A stretch of DNA of 64,000 nucleotides from JALYXI01 sp963795835 (GCA_963795835.1 CAWCJC010000007.1:62001-126000); one strand, 5' to 3'; counted from the stretch's first letter, positions 35,020-45,104 are shown. Notes: generated by a model from the sequence alone, not told the origin. Numbers and translations: made by a program.

Positions 35020-36270
35020 TCAGCTCGCGGTGCGGAAGTACCGCGCTCCCTTAAAGAGCTTATCGGCGGGGATGAGGAGGTCCGCGCCTTCTATTTTCGA
35101 TTCGAGCGGGATGGGGTTACAGCCGCCGCGAACACCGATTGTGGGAATGAAGATTGCGGAAGCGCAGTTGCGGCAAACCACGTTCGGGCCTTTCTGGAAG
35201 TAGCCCTTGGAACCGCAGATTTCGCAGGCGTCGAAAGCGGTAGCGAGGCTCTTATCGGGACGCTGGATGACGATCAAGCGAACGGAGATACCGTCGGATT
35301 CCGCGGAGAAGCGGTGCAGATTGCCGTCGCTTACGGATGCGACCGGGATGTGGGCGAAGCCGTCGGTGACAGTGATGGGCGTCGGTGCCGAAAGCTCGGT
35401 CGTGGATTTCGCGTAAAGGAACTCCGCGGTAATCATGAGCATGAAGAGTCCGGCGGCAGAGCAACTGCCGATCATCCAGAGCCTCTCCCGGCGGGCGGAC
35501 CAGCGGGCTTTACGAAGCGCGGCCCCTTCCAACGGAACAGCGGCCGGTTGAGCGCGATTCCTCCATTCAAAGAGGAGCATAGCGCCCGCTAAAGCCAGGA
35601 TAGCGATAAAGAAAAACACCTCATCGCGAACAATGGGGCCGATCAGGGCCATTTCACGCGCGCTGCTGGGAAGAATCTGGCCTTCGCTCAATTCGTGGAG
35701 GCCCGTGATGGTGAGCTGGAAGACGACGACCATCAGAATAACGGTGGTAATACGGAAAAATGAGCGGAGATTGACGCGGATGGTGCCTCGAACGAAGCTG
35801 ACGCCAAACAGCACAGCCAGCCCGAGGCCGAGCAGCGTGCCAGTCAGCTCGAGGATGCCGGAGGTATCGAGACGGACGGCGGCCAGGAGGAGCACGGTTT
35901 CAACGCCTTCGCGGAAGATCATCAGGAAGACGAACGCGAAAACACCCCAACCGTTGCCGGACTTCGCATTTAGGCCTGTTTCGATATCGCCCTTCATACC
36001 TTTGGCGCTGCGGTTCATCCACATCACCATGCTGAGCACAAAAGCGGCGCTCACCAGGAGAGTCCAACCCTGATAAGCCTCTTCGGTCACTTTGAATTTC
36101 GTGAAGATCCAGGCGAAAAGGCAACTCGCGGCAACACCGGCGAGGATGGCGCGGTACACCATCGGCAGGAGTTGCTCGCGGCCGGTCTTTTTAAGATAGG
36201 CGATAGCGATAGCGATGACGAGCGCGGCTTCAACGCCTTCCCGAAGCGCAATGATGAATGTCTGGAGCAA
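35020..36270 (-). CDS. FTR1-family iron permease with C-terminal DUF2318 domain
   Basis: 416 residues. Two REGVE motifs (R10 and R120; RExxE binds iron in Ftr1/EfeU) lie in helices of a seven-helix bundle. The C-terminal ~120 residues form a DUF2318 domain: C349/C352 (CEICG), C366/C369 (CRNC) and C384 (GGCNPIP), probably periplasmic and Fe-S- or iron-binding. The start is TTG at 36270, because the first REGVE sits at residue 10 as in the family. No Shine-Dalgarno is visible, and a TATACT reading leftwards at 36281-36276 could give a transcript starting at the start codon. Family knowledge: FTR1 with DUF2318 and an FtsX-type ABC transporter handles periplasmic iron. Confidence 0.88.
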   Translation of the reverse strand: MLQTFIIALREGVEAALVIAIAIAYLKKTGREQLLPMVYRAILAGVAASCLFAWIFTKFKVTEEAYQGWTLLVSAAFVLSMVMWMNRSAKGMKGDIETGLNAKSGNGWGVFAFVFLMIFREGVETVLLLAAVRLDTSGILELTGTLLGLGLAVLFGVSFVRGTIRVNLRSFFRITTVILMVVVFQLTITGLHELSEGQILPSSAREMALIGPIVRDEVFFFIAILALAGAMLLFEWRNRAQPAAVPLEGAALRKARWSARRERLWMIGSCSAAGLFMLMITAEFLYAKSTTELSAPTPITVTDGFAHIPVASVSDGNLHRFSAESDGISVRLIVIQRPDKSLATAFDACEICGSKGYFQKGPNVVCRNCASAIFIPTIGVRGGCNPIPLESKIEGADLLIPADKLFKGARYFRTAS

Positions 36271-36302
36271 ATTTCAGTATACGACCATTTAGGTCCGAGT
36301 TC

Positions 36303-36965
36303 TCATTTGGAGGCGGTTACAATCACGTTGTCGCTAAATCTTGCGCCTGTTAAGAGGCTGCCAGAGACTTGTTGCCAGGTCACCAGGGGCATCTTGGGAA
36401 TGCCTCCCGAATTGGTGTAGTGGAACTCAACTTGGTGGAAGCCGGCTTCGTGGAGGATGCGCTGTATGTCCTTGCGGAGGAGTGCGGTGATATGGGCGGG
36501 GTAGCAGGCGTCATCGAACGCGCTGTAGTGGCCCCGGACCACCAGCGAAATCAGGGCACGGATACTCTCGTTGTTGGGGGTGGAAAGCAGGAGTTGGCCA
36601 CCGGGTTTGAGCAGGCGGTACCACTCCCGGGCGACTTCCCTGGGATTCTCCAAGTGCTCAATGACTTCGGCTGCGATGATGCTGTCGAAAGTGGCGGCAG
36701 CAAGCTGGGCGTTGCCGTTCAAATCGACCTGATGCCAGCGGATTTGAGCAGGCAGGTTCTCGGGACGGGGTAGAATGTCCGCTCCGGTGACTTGTGTAAA
36801 GCCAGTGAGTCTTCGGGTGAGATTGCCTACGCCCGCGCCGAAATCCAGCGCTTCGCCGGAGAAGTTCTTTTCTGCGAGCAGTTGGAGGATGCGATCGAGA
36901 ATTGCGTCATCGCTTTTGCCGCCGCTCGCTTCAGCTGCTTGGAGGCGGTGGTCTTCCAGGGTCAC
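36303..36965 (-). CDS. class I SAM-dependent methyltransferase
   Basis: 220 residues from a GTG at 36965. Motif I ALDFGAGVGNLTRRL, motif II region VTGADILP, then FDSIIAAEVIEHLENPREVAREWYRLLKPGGQLLLSTPN, typical of UbiG/UbiE-like type 11/12 methyltransferases. The target is not identifiable. The gene starts one base after the TonB receptor stop and ends 32 bp before the FTR1 gene, so it sits inside the iron operon without an evident iron role. Confidence 0.85.
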   Translation of the reverse strand: MTLEDHRLQAAEASGGKSDDAILDRILQLLAEKNFSGEALDFGAGVGNLTRRLTGFTQVTGADILPRPENLPAQIRWHQVDLNGNAQLAAATFDSIIAAEVIEHLENPREVAREWYRLLKPGGQLLLSTPNNESIRALISLVVRGHYSAFDDACYPAHITALLRKDIQRILHEAGFHQVEFHYTNSGGIPKMPLVTWQQVSGSLLTGARFSDNVIVTASK

Positions 36966-36966
36966 T

Positions 36967-39900
36967 CTAGAAGTTTAGTTTGAAACCTAGCTGCACATTC
37001 CTCGGGAAGTTGCTCTGGTTCCGGGTCACCAGGCCGAAGTTTGGGTCTGTTGGACTGGTATTGGGACCGCCCAGAATGGGAGTGTTAAAGACGTTGAATG
37101 CCTCCAGCCGGAACTGCGCGTTGATGCTTTCCGTGACATTGAACCGCTTGTTGAGCGACATGTCCCACTGCTTCGCCCAAGGGTTGCGGAGTTGGCCGCT
37201 GCGGAAGGGAATCGTCCGGAGCGTATTCGGTCCCCGAATGGCCCAGGCAGGGCTGCTGCAGGAGACGAACTTGCCATTCCTGGCGGGGTCGGGCATCAGA
37301 GCCGTGCCGTTCAACTGCTGCACGCACTCATTGAAGTAGTTATTGAAATTGCTGCCACTGATCTGCGGGTTTCCGACAAGGTCCACATTGCTGGGATAGC
37401 CGAGCGGCGTGCCGGATTGCAGCGTCCCAATGAAGTTATATTCCCAACCCCCGACCAACTGCTCCCATCCGCGATTGACGTTGCCCAGAAATTTCCGGCC
37501 TTTGCCGAAGGGCAGGCCATACACTCCGCTCAGGACCAGACGCTGCGGGCGATCCTGTGCAGTCAGGTTCTTGGTGGTGCGGGTGTCCTGGTCGTTCAGG
37601 TACTGGACCGACTCCAGATTCTTCGAGAAGGTGTAGGCCGCTACCAGGACCAGGTGCGTGCTGTAACGCTTCTCCACATTCAGCTGGAACGAGTCGTACC
37701 AGATCTTGCCGACCGATTCCTGAGCTTCCAGCACGCTGCCGAATTGCGGGAACGGAAGCAGCAGCCTTTGACGGCTGATGGTGGCGCCATTCAGCCCCGC
37801 GTTATTGGGCAGCAATCCCGCGAACGGATTGGGAACGGAGGCCGTAAAATACGTGGAATCCTGACGGGCCAGCGCCAGTTGGGCCGGCGTGTTGACGTTC
37901 AGGTTGCGCGCGGCACCGGCGTTATTGTCGTTGGTGTTGATGTCATAGGTGCGGCTGCCGACATAGGAAGCATCCACCCGCACATTGCTGGGAAGCTGGC
38001 GTTGAATTCCGAACGAGTATTGGACCGTGTGCGGAATGCTGCGATTCGGGTTACTAAAGATGATGTTGTTTCCCAGGAAGGTGCCGGTGCCAAGCGAGGA
38101 GCCGGTGGGCTGGACCAAGCCGTTGGGGAACGGGTTCGAAAGCGTGGTGGCGGGAATAAAGTTGTTTACGCCGCCTCCGATAGTAGAGACCAAGTTCGTG
38201 TCGGCCGCGAAGCCGGCGCTGCCCCCGTATGCGGCTTCAGGGAGATAGAAGACGCCTACGCCGCCGCGAATGACCGTCTTACTATTCATCGCGTAGGCTG
38301 CGCCGAATCTCGGCTGGAAGTGCGTGAACTCCGTCGCGAAGGCGCTGCGGTTGCTTCCATTGACGAAGAGCAGCCCGCCAATCAGATTCGCGCAGGCAGG
38401 GCAGTTGGCCGTATTCGCGTTCGCGACCGCGCCTGCGAGCGGACTGGGGCCGTTGCTGAAGCCGCGATTCATGCGGTTGTAGCGCTCCGTCGGCGAACCT
38501 TCGATGTCATAGCGCAGGCCCATGTTGAGCGTGAGCTTCCGGGAAACTTTAACGTCGTCCTGGAAATAAAAACCGTAATAACCCCAGCGGTAGGCCAGGA
38601 TGGGCGTGTTCTGAATGATGCCGCCGGAGGGGTCGCCCAGCAGCAGCGCGGCAAGCGCGTTGCCGGAACTGGAATCACCGAACGCGGGAAGTCGCTGGGT
38701 AAAGTTGCGGGTGAACTGGAAATCGCCGGCGCCATAGAGGAAGCTGCCGCCGCGAACATTGGCACGGATGTCGCGGATATCCGCTCCGATCTTGATCGAA
38801 TGGATGCCCCGGATAAGCGAGATGCTGGGGGCGAAGCTGAGGAGATTGGTGGTGTTCTGGTTTGGATTGCGCGTGCCGAAAGTGGGGTATTGATCGACCT
38901 CGATGCGCGGAGGCAGTTGCGTGAAACGCGCGTTCGAAAAACTGGCCGGGAACCCGATGCTGGTCGCGTCAAAGCCGCTGACCGTGGTGCGGAAGGCGGC
39001 CTGGATAAAACGTGTGTAACCAGCGCGGAAATCGAGGAGCGTATTCGGATTCAGGACGGTGAGCGAATCGAAGACGGCGTTGTCGTTGATGCGCGTCAGC
39101 GGGTCCTGCGCGTCCCTGCCGATGCCGGTGAAGCCGTTTGCGCCGTTATCGATTTGGTTCCGTCGATTGTGGGCGTACCGGACGAAGATGCGCTCTTTTT
39201 CGGAGAATGTCTGGTCGACGCGTCCGATGTAATTGCGAAAATGATCCGAGCTCAGGTTTGGGCTGGCGATGAAGTTGTTCGAGACCGCGTTTGGGCCGCC
39301 GACGTTGGGAGCGGGATAGGCGTTAATGATGTTCTTGCCGACAGTGTTGAAGCGGCTTGCGGGGATGATATTGCCGGGGAACTGATCGCGAATGTATTGA
39401 GGATTGGAAGAGCTGTCGGAAAGCGCGGGGTTGAAGTTCGGATTCAGGCGCGTGGTCGCGGGGTCGTAGATGTTGACGCCGGCTTGCGAGAAGTCTCCGT
39501 TACGCTCGGCCAGTGAAGGAACGGAGTTGAGTATGGGCGAGGGAGTGCCTTCGTTATAGTTTTCAAAGCCGAAAGCGAAGAATGTTTTCTCCCGGCCGTT
39601 ATAGACCTTGGGAATATAGAGAGGCCCTGTGATTTCAGTACCGTACTGATCGAGCGTGTGGCCGCCCAGATTCTTGCCCGTTACCGGGTCCACGCCATAG
39701 CGGGGACGGCCCGCGCTGTTGTTCTGGATCGAGTTGGCGTCCAGCTGGTAGCGCCTGAGGAATTCGTAACCGGTGCCGTGGAAGGCGTTTGAACCGCTCT
39801 TGGTGGTCACATTGATGATGCCTCCGCCGGTGCGGCCGTATTGAGCGTCATAGAAATTGGTGACGATCTTGAATTCCTGCGTGGCATCCACAGTTGGAAT

Positions 39901-40551
39901 GTAGGCTATGTTTTCGTTGCTCCGAGTGCGGCTGGTATCCGCATCGGTTACGGAATCGTCCGGGACTCCGTCGAGAAAGTAGGAGTTAGTCTGACGCAGA
40001 CCGCCGTTGATGGAAAAGTTGATGTTGTCGCCGTTGTCGAAGGGGCGCGTGAACTGCGGGTTTCCGGCAAAAAGAACACCGGTGGCCAGATTGGTGAGGG
40101 CGAACGGATTGCGGCCGTTCAGGGGAAGTTCGGTGACTCGAAGATTTTCGATGAGGCTGCCACGAGTCGCCGTGGCTTCGTCGAGAAGCGGCGCGGTGGC
40201 GCTGACCGTGAGCGTGTCCTGAACTGAGCCGAGCTCCATCGCGAAGTTGACGGTGATTTTGTCGTTAACGTGAAGCTCAACGTGTTCCTTAATAGCTTTC
40301 TTGAATCCAGCGGCTTCGACCGAGAGTGCATAGTTTCCGGGGTTCAGAAACGGAACGGTATAGTCACCTTCAGCGCTTGAGTTTTGAGTGGAATCTTCGC
40401 CCGTGGCTTCGGCGTGAACGGTCACTTTCGCGTTGGGCACTCCGTTGCCGGTAGGGTCCGTAACGCGGCCGTTGATCGTGGCGCGAAAATCCTGGGAGGA
40501 AGCAGTGAAGCAGGTGAGGGCGAATAGGAACACTACACGTCTTGGTGTCAT
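36967..40551 (-). CDS. TonB-dependent receptor, Oar-like (1194 aa), head of the iron operon
   Basis: The start is the ATG at 40551 (AAGGA just upstream); a TTG at 40590 lacks a signal-peptide-like start. Signal peptide (RRVVFLFALTCFTASSQ), CarboxypepD_reg domain (INGRVTDPTGNGVPNAKVTV...YTVPFLNPGNYALSV), plug (LPLNGRNPFALTNLATGV, YFLDGVPDDS, GGGIINVTTKSGSN), barrel ending LGFKLNF. It lies directly upstream of the methyltransferase and FTR1 genes on the same strand, which makes it a candidate outer-membrane receptor for iron chelates (inference). Confidence 0.9.
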   Translation of the reverse strand: MTPRRVVFLFALTCFTASSQDFRATINGRVTDPTGNGVPNAKVTVHAEATGEDSTQNSSAEGDYTVPFLNPGNYALSVEAAGFKKAIKEHVELHVNDKITVNFAMELGSVQDTLTVSATAPLLDEATATRGSLIENLRVTELPLNGRNPFALTNLATGVLFAGNPQFTRPFDNGDNINFSINGGLRQTNSYFLDGVPDDSVTDADTSRTRSNENIAYIPTVDATQEFKIVTNFYDAQYGRTGGGIINVTTKSGSNAFHGTGYEFLRRYQLDANSIQNNSAGRPRYGVDPVTGKNLGGHTLDQYGTEITGPLYIPKVYNGREKTFFAFGFENYNEGTPSPILNSVPSLAERNGDFSQAGVNIYDPATTRLNPNFNPALSDSSSNPQYIRDQFPGNIIPASRFNTVGKNIINAYPAPNVGGPNAVSNNFIASPNLSSDHFRNYIGRVDQTFSEKERIFVRYAHNRRNQIDNGANGFTGIGRDAQDPLTRINDNAVFDSLTVLNPNTLLDFRAGYTRFIQAAFRTTVSGFDATSIGFPASFSNARFTQLPPRIEVDQYPTFGTRNPNQNTTNLLSFAPSISLIRGIHSIKIGADIRDIRANVRGGSFLYGAGDFQFTRNFTQRLPAFGDSSSGNALAALLLGDPSGGIIQNTPILAYRWGYYGFYFQDDVKVSRKLTLNMGLRYDIEGSPTERYNRMNRGFSNGPSPLAGAVANANTANCPACANLIGGLLFVNGSNRSAFATEFTHFQPRFGAAYAMNSKTVIRGGVGVFYLPEAAYGGSAGFAADTNLVSTIGGGVNNFIPATTLSNPFPNGLVQPTGSSLGTGTFLGNNIIFSNPNRSIPHTVQYSFGIQRQLPSNVRVDASYVGSRTYDINTNDNNAGAARNLNVNTPAQLALARQDSTYFTASVPNPFAGLLPNNAGLNGATISRQRLLLPFPQFGSVLEAQESVGKIWYDSFQLNVEKRYSTHLVLVAAYTFSKNLESVQYLNDQDTRTTKNLTAQDRPQRLVLSGVYGLPFGKGRKFLGNVNRGWEQLVGGWEYNFIGTLQSGTPLGYPSNVDLVGNPQISGSNFNNYFNECVQQLNGTALMPDPARNGKFVSCSSPAWAIRGPNTLRTIPFRSGQLRNPWAKQWDMSLNKRFNVTESINAQFRLEAFNVFNTPILGGPNTSPTDPNFGLVTRNQSNFPRNVQLGFKLNF

Positions 40552-40608
40552 AATCCTTCTTTCCGTCCGGCCCCGGGCCAGGACGAACAATAGGGGGTCC
40601 TGAATTTC

Positions 40609-42766
40609 ATGAGGATATCACTTCCTTTTCTGCTTTGTCTTCGTTTTGTCATGGGGCAGGCGCTGCCAGAAGTGACCAATATAACCGCGCAACCCCTTGG
40701 TGCAAATGCGGTCCGCGTAGCCGAGGCGCTGAAGGCTTTGGGCGAGGCTTTGCCGGCGGAAGTTGAATCGGAGTTGCGGCGTGGTGCCAGTGCGGAACGG
40801 GTTCAGCAACTCCTGGATCCGTGGTGTTTGGCGGGTGTGGAAATCAATCCGGAGTCGCGGGTGAGGGTGATGCTGGGCGCGCGAAAGCCGGAGTTGGTGG
40901 AGCAGGGGTGGCGCGTGTTCCTGGTCAAAGTGGTAAACCAGGCGGGCATTACTCCGGCCTTGCAGGTGGACAGCCCGAATGCGGGGCAGGTGCCGACACG
41001 GACGGAATATGCGATTCCGCGGCGGTTTCTCGATCTGGATCTCTATACGAAGGCCCCGCTTGAAAGAGCGCTTGTCGGGTCTTGGGGTGGAGTATGCGGT
41101 GCTGCAGATTTACTCGCGGGACAAGGGCGAAAGAGAAGCAAAGCTGATCTTCAGCATCGGACCGGGGTCGGCGGACTTGGGCTTCCGAGCGGAGGCGGAT
41201 ATCCTCTTTCACATTGTGGCGGCCCAGGCTGTGCGGTTGCGAATCCGGGATGAAAATGGGAAGCCCGCAATGGCGTCGCTGCTGATTCGCGATAGGCTGG
41301 GGCGCATTTATCCCGCGCTTTCGAAGCGTTTAGCTCCGGATTTTTTCTTCCAGCCGCAAGTGTATCGGGAGGACGGGGAAGTCTTGCGACTGCCGCCCGG
41401 GGAGTACACCGTGGAGACTGGCCGAGGGCCGGAATATCGGAAGCAAACACGCGCTCTAAAGGCTTCCGGGGAGTGGGAGTTTCAGCTGGAGCGATGGATC
41501 GATCCAGCAAAGTTGGGGTGGTATTCAGGAGACCATCACATCCACGCTGCCGGATGCGCGCACTACGATAAGCCGACCGAGGGCGTGTTTCCGCAAGACA
41601 TGATGCGGCACATTTTGGGAGAGGATTTAAAGGTGGGCGCTGTCTTGAGCTGGGGGCCCGGATGGTATTTCCAGAAGACCTTCTTCGAGGCGAAAGACAA
41701 CCCGCTTTCCACAGCCGCCGCGAAAATGCACTATGACGTGGAAGTTTCAGGCTTTCCTTCGAGCCACACCGGTCATTTGGTGCTGCTGGGGTTGAAGGAA
41801 GAAGACTATCCCGGGACGAAGCGGATTGAGGATTGGCCGAGTTGGGGCGTGCCGGTTCTCAAATGGGCAAGAGCGCAGGGCGCTGTGGTGGGGTATGCGC
41901 ATTCCGGGTGGGGGCTGCAGACAAAGAGCAGCAAATTACTGAGCGATGAAATTCCGCCGTTCGATGGCATCGGTGCGAACGAATATATTGTGTCGGTGAC
42001 AAAGGGACTTCCTGATTTCATCTCCACGATGGACACGCCGTATCCGTGGGAATTGAACATCTGGTATCACACCCTGAATGCAGGGTTTCGGACGAGAGTC
42101 AGCGGCGAGACGGACTTTCCTTGTATCACCGATAATCGCGTGGGGCAGGGCCGGAGCTATGTCAGGGAGCGCGGTCCGCTGAACTATCAGGATTGGACGG
42201 CCGGGATCCGGGACGGGCGGGCGTATGTCTCGGACGGGTTGAGCCATTTGATGAATTTTCGAGTCGACGATGTCGAGATGGGAGTACGCGGAAGTGAGTT
42301 GAAGCTCGCAGGGCCGAAGACAGTGACGGTGACGGCGGACGTGGCCGCTCTGCTGAACAGCAAGGCGCAACCTGCGATTGCTTACGATAAGGCTCCGTTC
42401 TGGTCTTTGGAAAAGGCGCGGATCGGGGAATCGCGAAAAGTACCTGTGGAGTTGATTGTGAATGGCGAAGCGATTGACAGGCGGGTGATAGAAGCCGACG
42501 GGCAACTCAGGCAGATAACGTTTCAGGTCCCTGTAACAGCAAGCGCCTGGATTGCGCTGCGAATCCTCCCCTCCTCTCATACAAATCCCATCTGGGTGAC
42601 GGTGAATAATGAGCCCGTTCGGGTGAAGCGCAGTATCGAGTGGTGTTTGAAAGCCGTGGACCAGTGTAAGAGCCAGAAACTCGAAAATATCCGCTTGAAC
42701 GAGCGTGGAGAAGCACAACGTGCTTATGATGCGGCGCGGGAAGTGTACTTGAAACTTTTAAAGTAA
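40609..42766 (+). pseudogene. CehA/McbA-type PHP metallohydrolase, frameshifted at about 41057
   Basis: The first frame starts at 40609 with a signal peptide (RISLPFLLCLRFVMGQA) and runs correctly through IPRRFLDLDLYTK. Removing one C from CCCC at 41054-41057 joins it to the second frame (KARLKERLSGLGVEYAVLQIYSRD), which holds the rest. The C-terminal part has LGWYSGDHHIHAAGCAHY, YAHSGWGL and a later acidic/His set, the PHP-like metal site of CehA/McbA hydrolases. Intact, it would be about 718 residues and exported. Substrate unknown. It is divergent from the TonB receptor at the head of the iron operon, sharing about 60 bp of upstream DNA. Confidence 0.75.
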
Positions 42767-42844
42767 TATTCCTAACTCATTGCCAACATTTCAACGGCCG
42801 GCCCGGTGGCTGTACAGGGTCCTTCCTAGGGCCAAAAGCGAGCG

Positions 42845-42864
42845 AATGTTAAGCATCTAACATT
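42845..42864. promoter_or_regulatory. perfect 7-bp inverted repeat upstream of the oligosaccharide operon
   Basis: AATGTTA (42845-42851), six bases, TAACATT (42858-42864), in the 182-bp gap between the metallohydrolase and the first epimerase gene (ATG 42949). The AT-rich dyad suits an operator better than a terminator, although a T-run (42874-42879) follows about ten bases later. No clear -35/-10 was recognised between it and the ATG. Confidence 0.4.
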
Positions 42865-42948
42865 ACTCGACCGTTTTTTGGGATGTCAGCTTCTTTGTTC
42901 CCGCAAGGTATGTTGTTCTAAGAATGTGATGACGAAATCGTTACTCGC

Positions 42949-44067
42949 ATGAAGCCTCATCTGCTAATCACGGGCGGAGCCGGCTTCATTGGTTCTCATC
43001 TAGCCCGCGAACTATTAACGGCGGGGTACCGGGTCCGGGCTTTCGATAACTTAACTCCTCAGGTACATGGCGCCGGGCGGAACCGTCCGGATTATCTACC
43101 GAAGGACGTGGAGCTTATCCAAGGCGACGTTCGGGATGCTGAGGCGGTGGAGCGGGCGCTCGACGGGATTGATGCCGTATTCCATTTCGCGGCTTCGGTG
43201 GGCGTGGGCCAAAGCATGTACCAAATTGCCGATTACACCAGCGTGAACAACCTGGGCACGGCGACGCTGCTCCAGGTTCTGATTGATCGGCCAGTGCAGC
43301 GGTTGATTGTGGCTTCGAGCATGAGCATCTACGGCGAGGGCCTCTATCGCGGCGCCGATGGAGAGGTACGGGCGGCGGTGGCTCGAAGCGCGGAGCAACT
43401 GAAGGCCGGGGATTGGGAAGTTCGGGATGAGCAAGGCCAGCCTTTAGTTCCGGTGCCTACGCCAGAGTGGAAGACGCCCTGCCTGACCTCTGTTTATGCA
43501 TTAGGCAAGTACGACCAGGAAAGGCTTTGCCTGATGATGGGACGCGCCTACGGAATCCCTGCTGTCGCGCTTCGATTTTTCAATGTTTATGGACCGCATC
43601 AAGCGCTTTCGAACCCTTACACGGGAGTGTTGAGTAATTTCGCTTCACGGCTGATGAACGGACAGCCCCCGGTGATCTTCGAAGATGGCAACCAGATGCG
43701 CGACCTGATTAGTGTTCGCGATGTGGCGAGGGCGTGCCGGTTGGCTTTCGAAACGCCTCAAGCCGCGGGGCAAGTGTTCAATGTCGGCAACGGCGAGCCC
43801 TATAAGATCCGGGATGTGGCGGAGCGAATCGCCAAGGTCTTGGGCAAGCCTTCGCTCACGCCTGAGATCAAGGGCAAATATCGTGCGGGCGATATCCGGC
43901 ATTGCTTCGGCGATATTTCGCTGGCCAGGAAAGTGCTTGGTTTTGAGCCGACTGTGACTTTGGAAGAAGGAATTAAGGATCTGGCGGTGTGGCTAGATGG
44001 ACAGGTAGCGATCGACCGGGGGGGTGAGGCCCGGGCGGAACTGGCGGCGCGGGGCTTGATGGTATGA
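42949..44067 (+). CDS. NAD-dependent nucleotide-sugar epimerase/dehydratase (extended SDR)
   Basis: 372 residues. NAD motif TGGAGFIGSHLA, DxxDA loop, catalytic YxxxK in SVYALGKYDQE and the YGPHQALSNPYTG active-site loop typical of UDP-glucose 4-epimerase-like SDRs. It likely changes the stereochemistry of a nucleotide-linked hexose. It is the first gene of the oligosaccharide cluster, overlaps the next epimerase by ATGA, and has no clear Shine-Dalgarno. Confidence 0.88.
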   Translation: MKPHLLITGGAGFIGSHLARELLTAGYRVRAFDNLTPQVHGAGRNRPDYLPKDVELIQGDVRDAEAVERALDGIDAVFHFAASVGVGQSMYQIADYTSVNNLGTATLLQVLIDRPVQRLIVASSMSIYGEGLYRGADGEVRAAVARSAEQLKAGDWEVRDEQGQPLVPVPTPEWKTPCLTSVYALGKYDQERLCLMMGRAYGIPAVALRFFNVYGPHQALSNPYTGVLSNFASRLMNGQPPVIFEDGNQMRDLISVRDVARACRLAFETPQAAGQVFNVGNGEPYKIRDVAERIAKVLGKPSLTPEIKGKYRAGDIRHCFGDISLARKVLGFEPTVTLEEGIKDLAVWLDGQVAIDRGGEARAELAARGLMV

Positions 44068-45104
44068 CGGACAACGCGCTGATTACGGGCGGCGCGGGAT
44101 TCATCGGATCGAATCTGGCTTTTCGTTTGATGTCGGAAGGGCGTCGCGTACGCATTTTGGATAATCTGGCGCGGCCGGGCGTCGAGCGGAATTTAGAGCG
44201 TCTTGCGAATGAATTTGGCGGGCTCCTGGACTTCGAACGGCAAGATATCGCGCAAGCCAGTTTACAGCGCCTGGTTCGCGACGTCGGCGAAGTTTACCAT
44301 TTCTCGGCTCAGGTAGCGGTAACGACCAGCTTGGAAGATCCAACGCTCGATTTCGAGACAAATGTCCGCGGGACAGTTCGCCTGCTGGAAGCCGTGCGGG
44401 GGCAGGTAACCCCTCCGAAGTTGCTGTTCACTTCGACGAATAAAGTTTACGGATCTCTTGAGGATATTGCGATGCGCCGCGTCGGGGACAGGTATGAGCC
44501 AGCCGACCCGGATTACCGGGCGGGAGTTTCCGAAGCACGTCCGCTAGATTTTCATACACCTTATGGATGCTCGAAAGGCGCGGCGGACCAGTATGTGCTC
44601 GATTGGTCCCGGTCGTACGGGGTTCCGACCGCAGTGTTCCGGATGAGTTGTATCTACGGCCCGCGGCAGTGCGGGACGGAAGATCAAGGCTGGGTAGCGC
44701 ACTTCCTGATGCGCGCGTTGGCGGAAGAGCCGATCACGATCTTCGGCGACGGGATGCAGGTGCGGGACGTATTGTATGTGGAAGACCTGCTTGATGCGTT
44801 CCGGCTGGCAATGGAGAATCTGCCGCGGCTGGCGGGGCAGGCATTCAACATCGGGGGCGGAATCTCCCACACGGTCAGTTTGATTGAGGTCCTGAATTTG
44901 ATCGCGGAAATTACCGGGCGCAAGCCCCGCTTGCACTTTGCCGATTGGCGGCAGGGCGACCAGAAATATTACGTGTCGGATACGGGCAAATTCCGGCAAG
45001 CGACCGGCTGGCGGCCTAGTTTTTCGGTGCGCGAAGGCGTTTCGCAGCTCCACCATTGGCTGTCAAGGAACCATTCCCATGCGTTACTTACTGCTCAATC
45101 CTAA
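44064..45104 (+). CDS. NAD-dependent nucleotide-sugar epimerase, CDP-paratose 2-epimerase (RfbE)-like
   Basis: 346 residues. GGAGFIGSNLA NAD motif, FTSTNKVYGSLED and catalytic YGCSKGAADQYV (YxxxK). The SCIYGPRQCGTEDQGWVAHF segment is characteristic of RfbE-like 2-epimerases. By family it acts on a CDP- or other nucleotide-linked deoxyhexose; the exact sugar is not determinable. Its last 26 bases overlap the start of the radical-SAM gene. Confidence 0.87.
   Translation: MTDNALITGGAGFIGSNLAFRLMSEGRRVRILDNLARPGVERNLERLANEFGGLLDFERQDIAQASLQRLVRDVGEVYHFSAQVAVTTSLEDPTLDFETNVRGTVRLLEAVRGQVTPPKLLFTSTNKVYGSLEDIAMRRVGDRYEPADPDYRAGVSEARPLDFHTPYGCSKGAADQYVLDWSRSYGVPTAVFRMSCIYGPRQCGTEDQGWVAHFLMRALAEEPITIFGDGMQVRDVLYVEDLLDAFRLAMENLPRLAGQAFNIGGGISHTVSLIEVLNLIAEITGRKPRLHFADWRQGDQKYYVSDTGKFRQATGWRPSFSVREGVSQLHHWLSRNHSHALLTAQS

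Noticed and set aside
34099..35592. 497-aa plus-strand frame opposite FTR1 and a permease
   Set aside because: Antisense GC-rich shadow; charged, low-complexity reading without motif.
37192..39516. 774-aa plus-strand open frame opposite the third TonB receptor
   Set aside because: Composition is Val/Arg/Ala-rich mirror-frame type, it has no recognisable motif or ribosome-binding site, and it lies fully inside a well-supported receptor gene.
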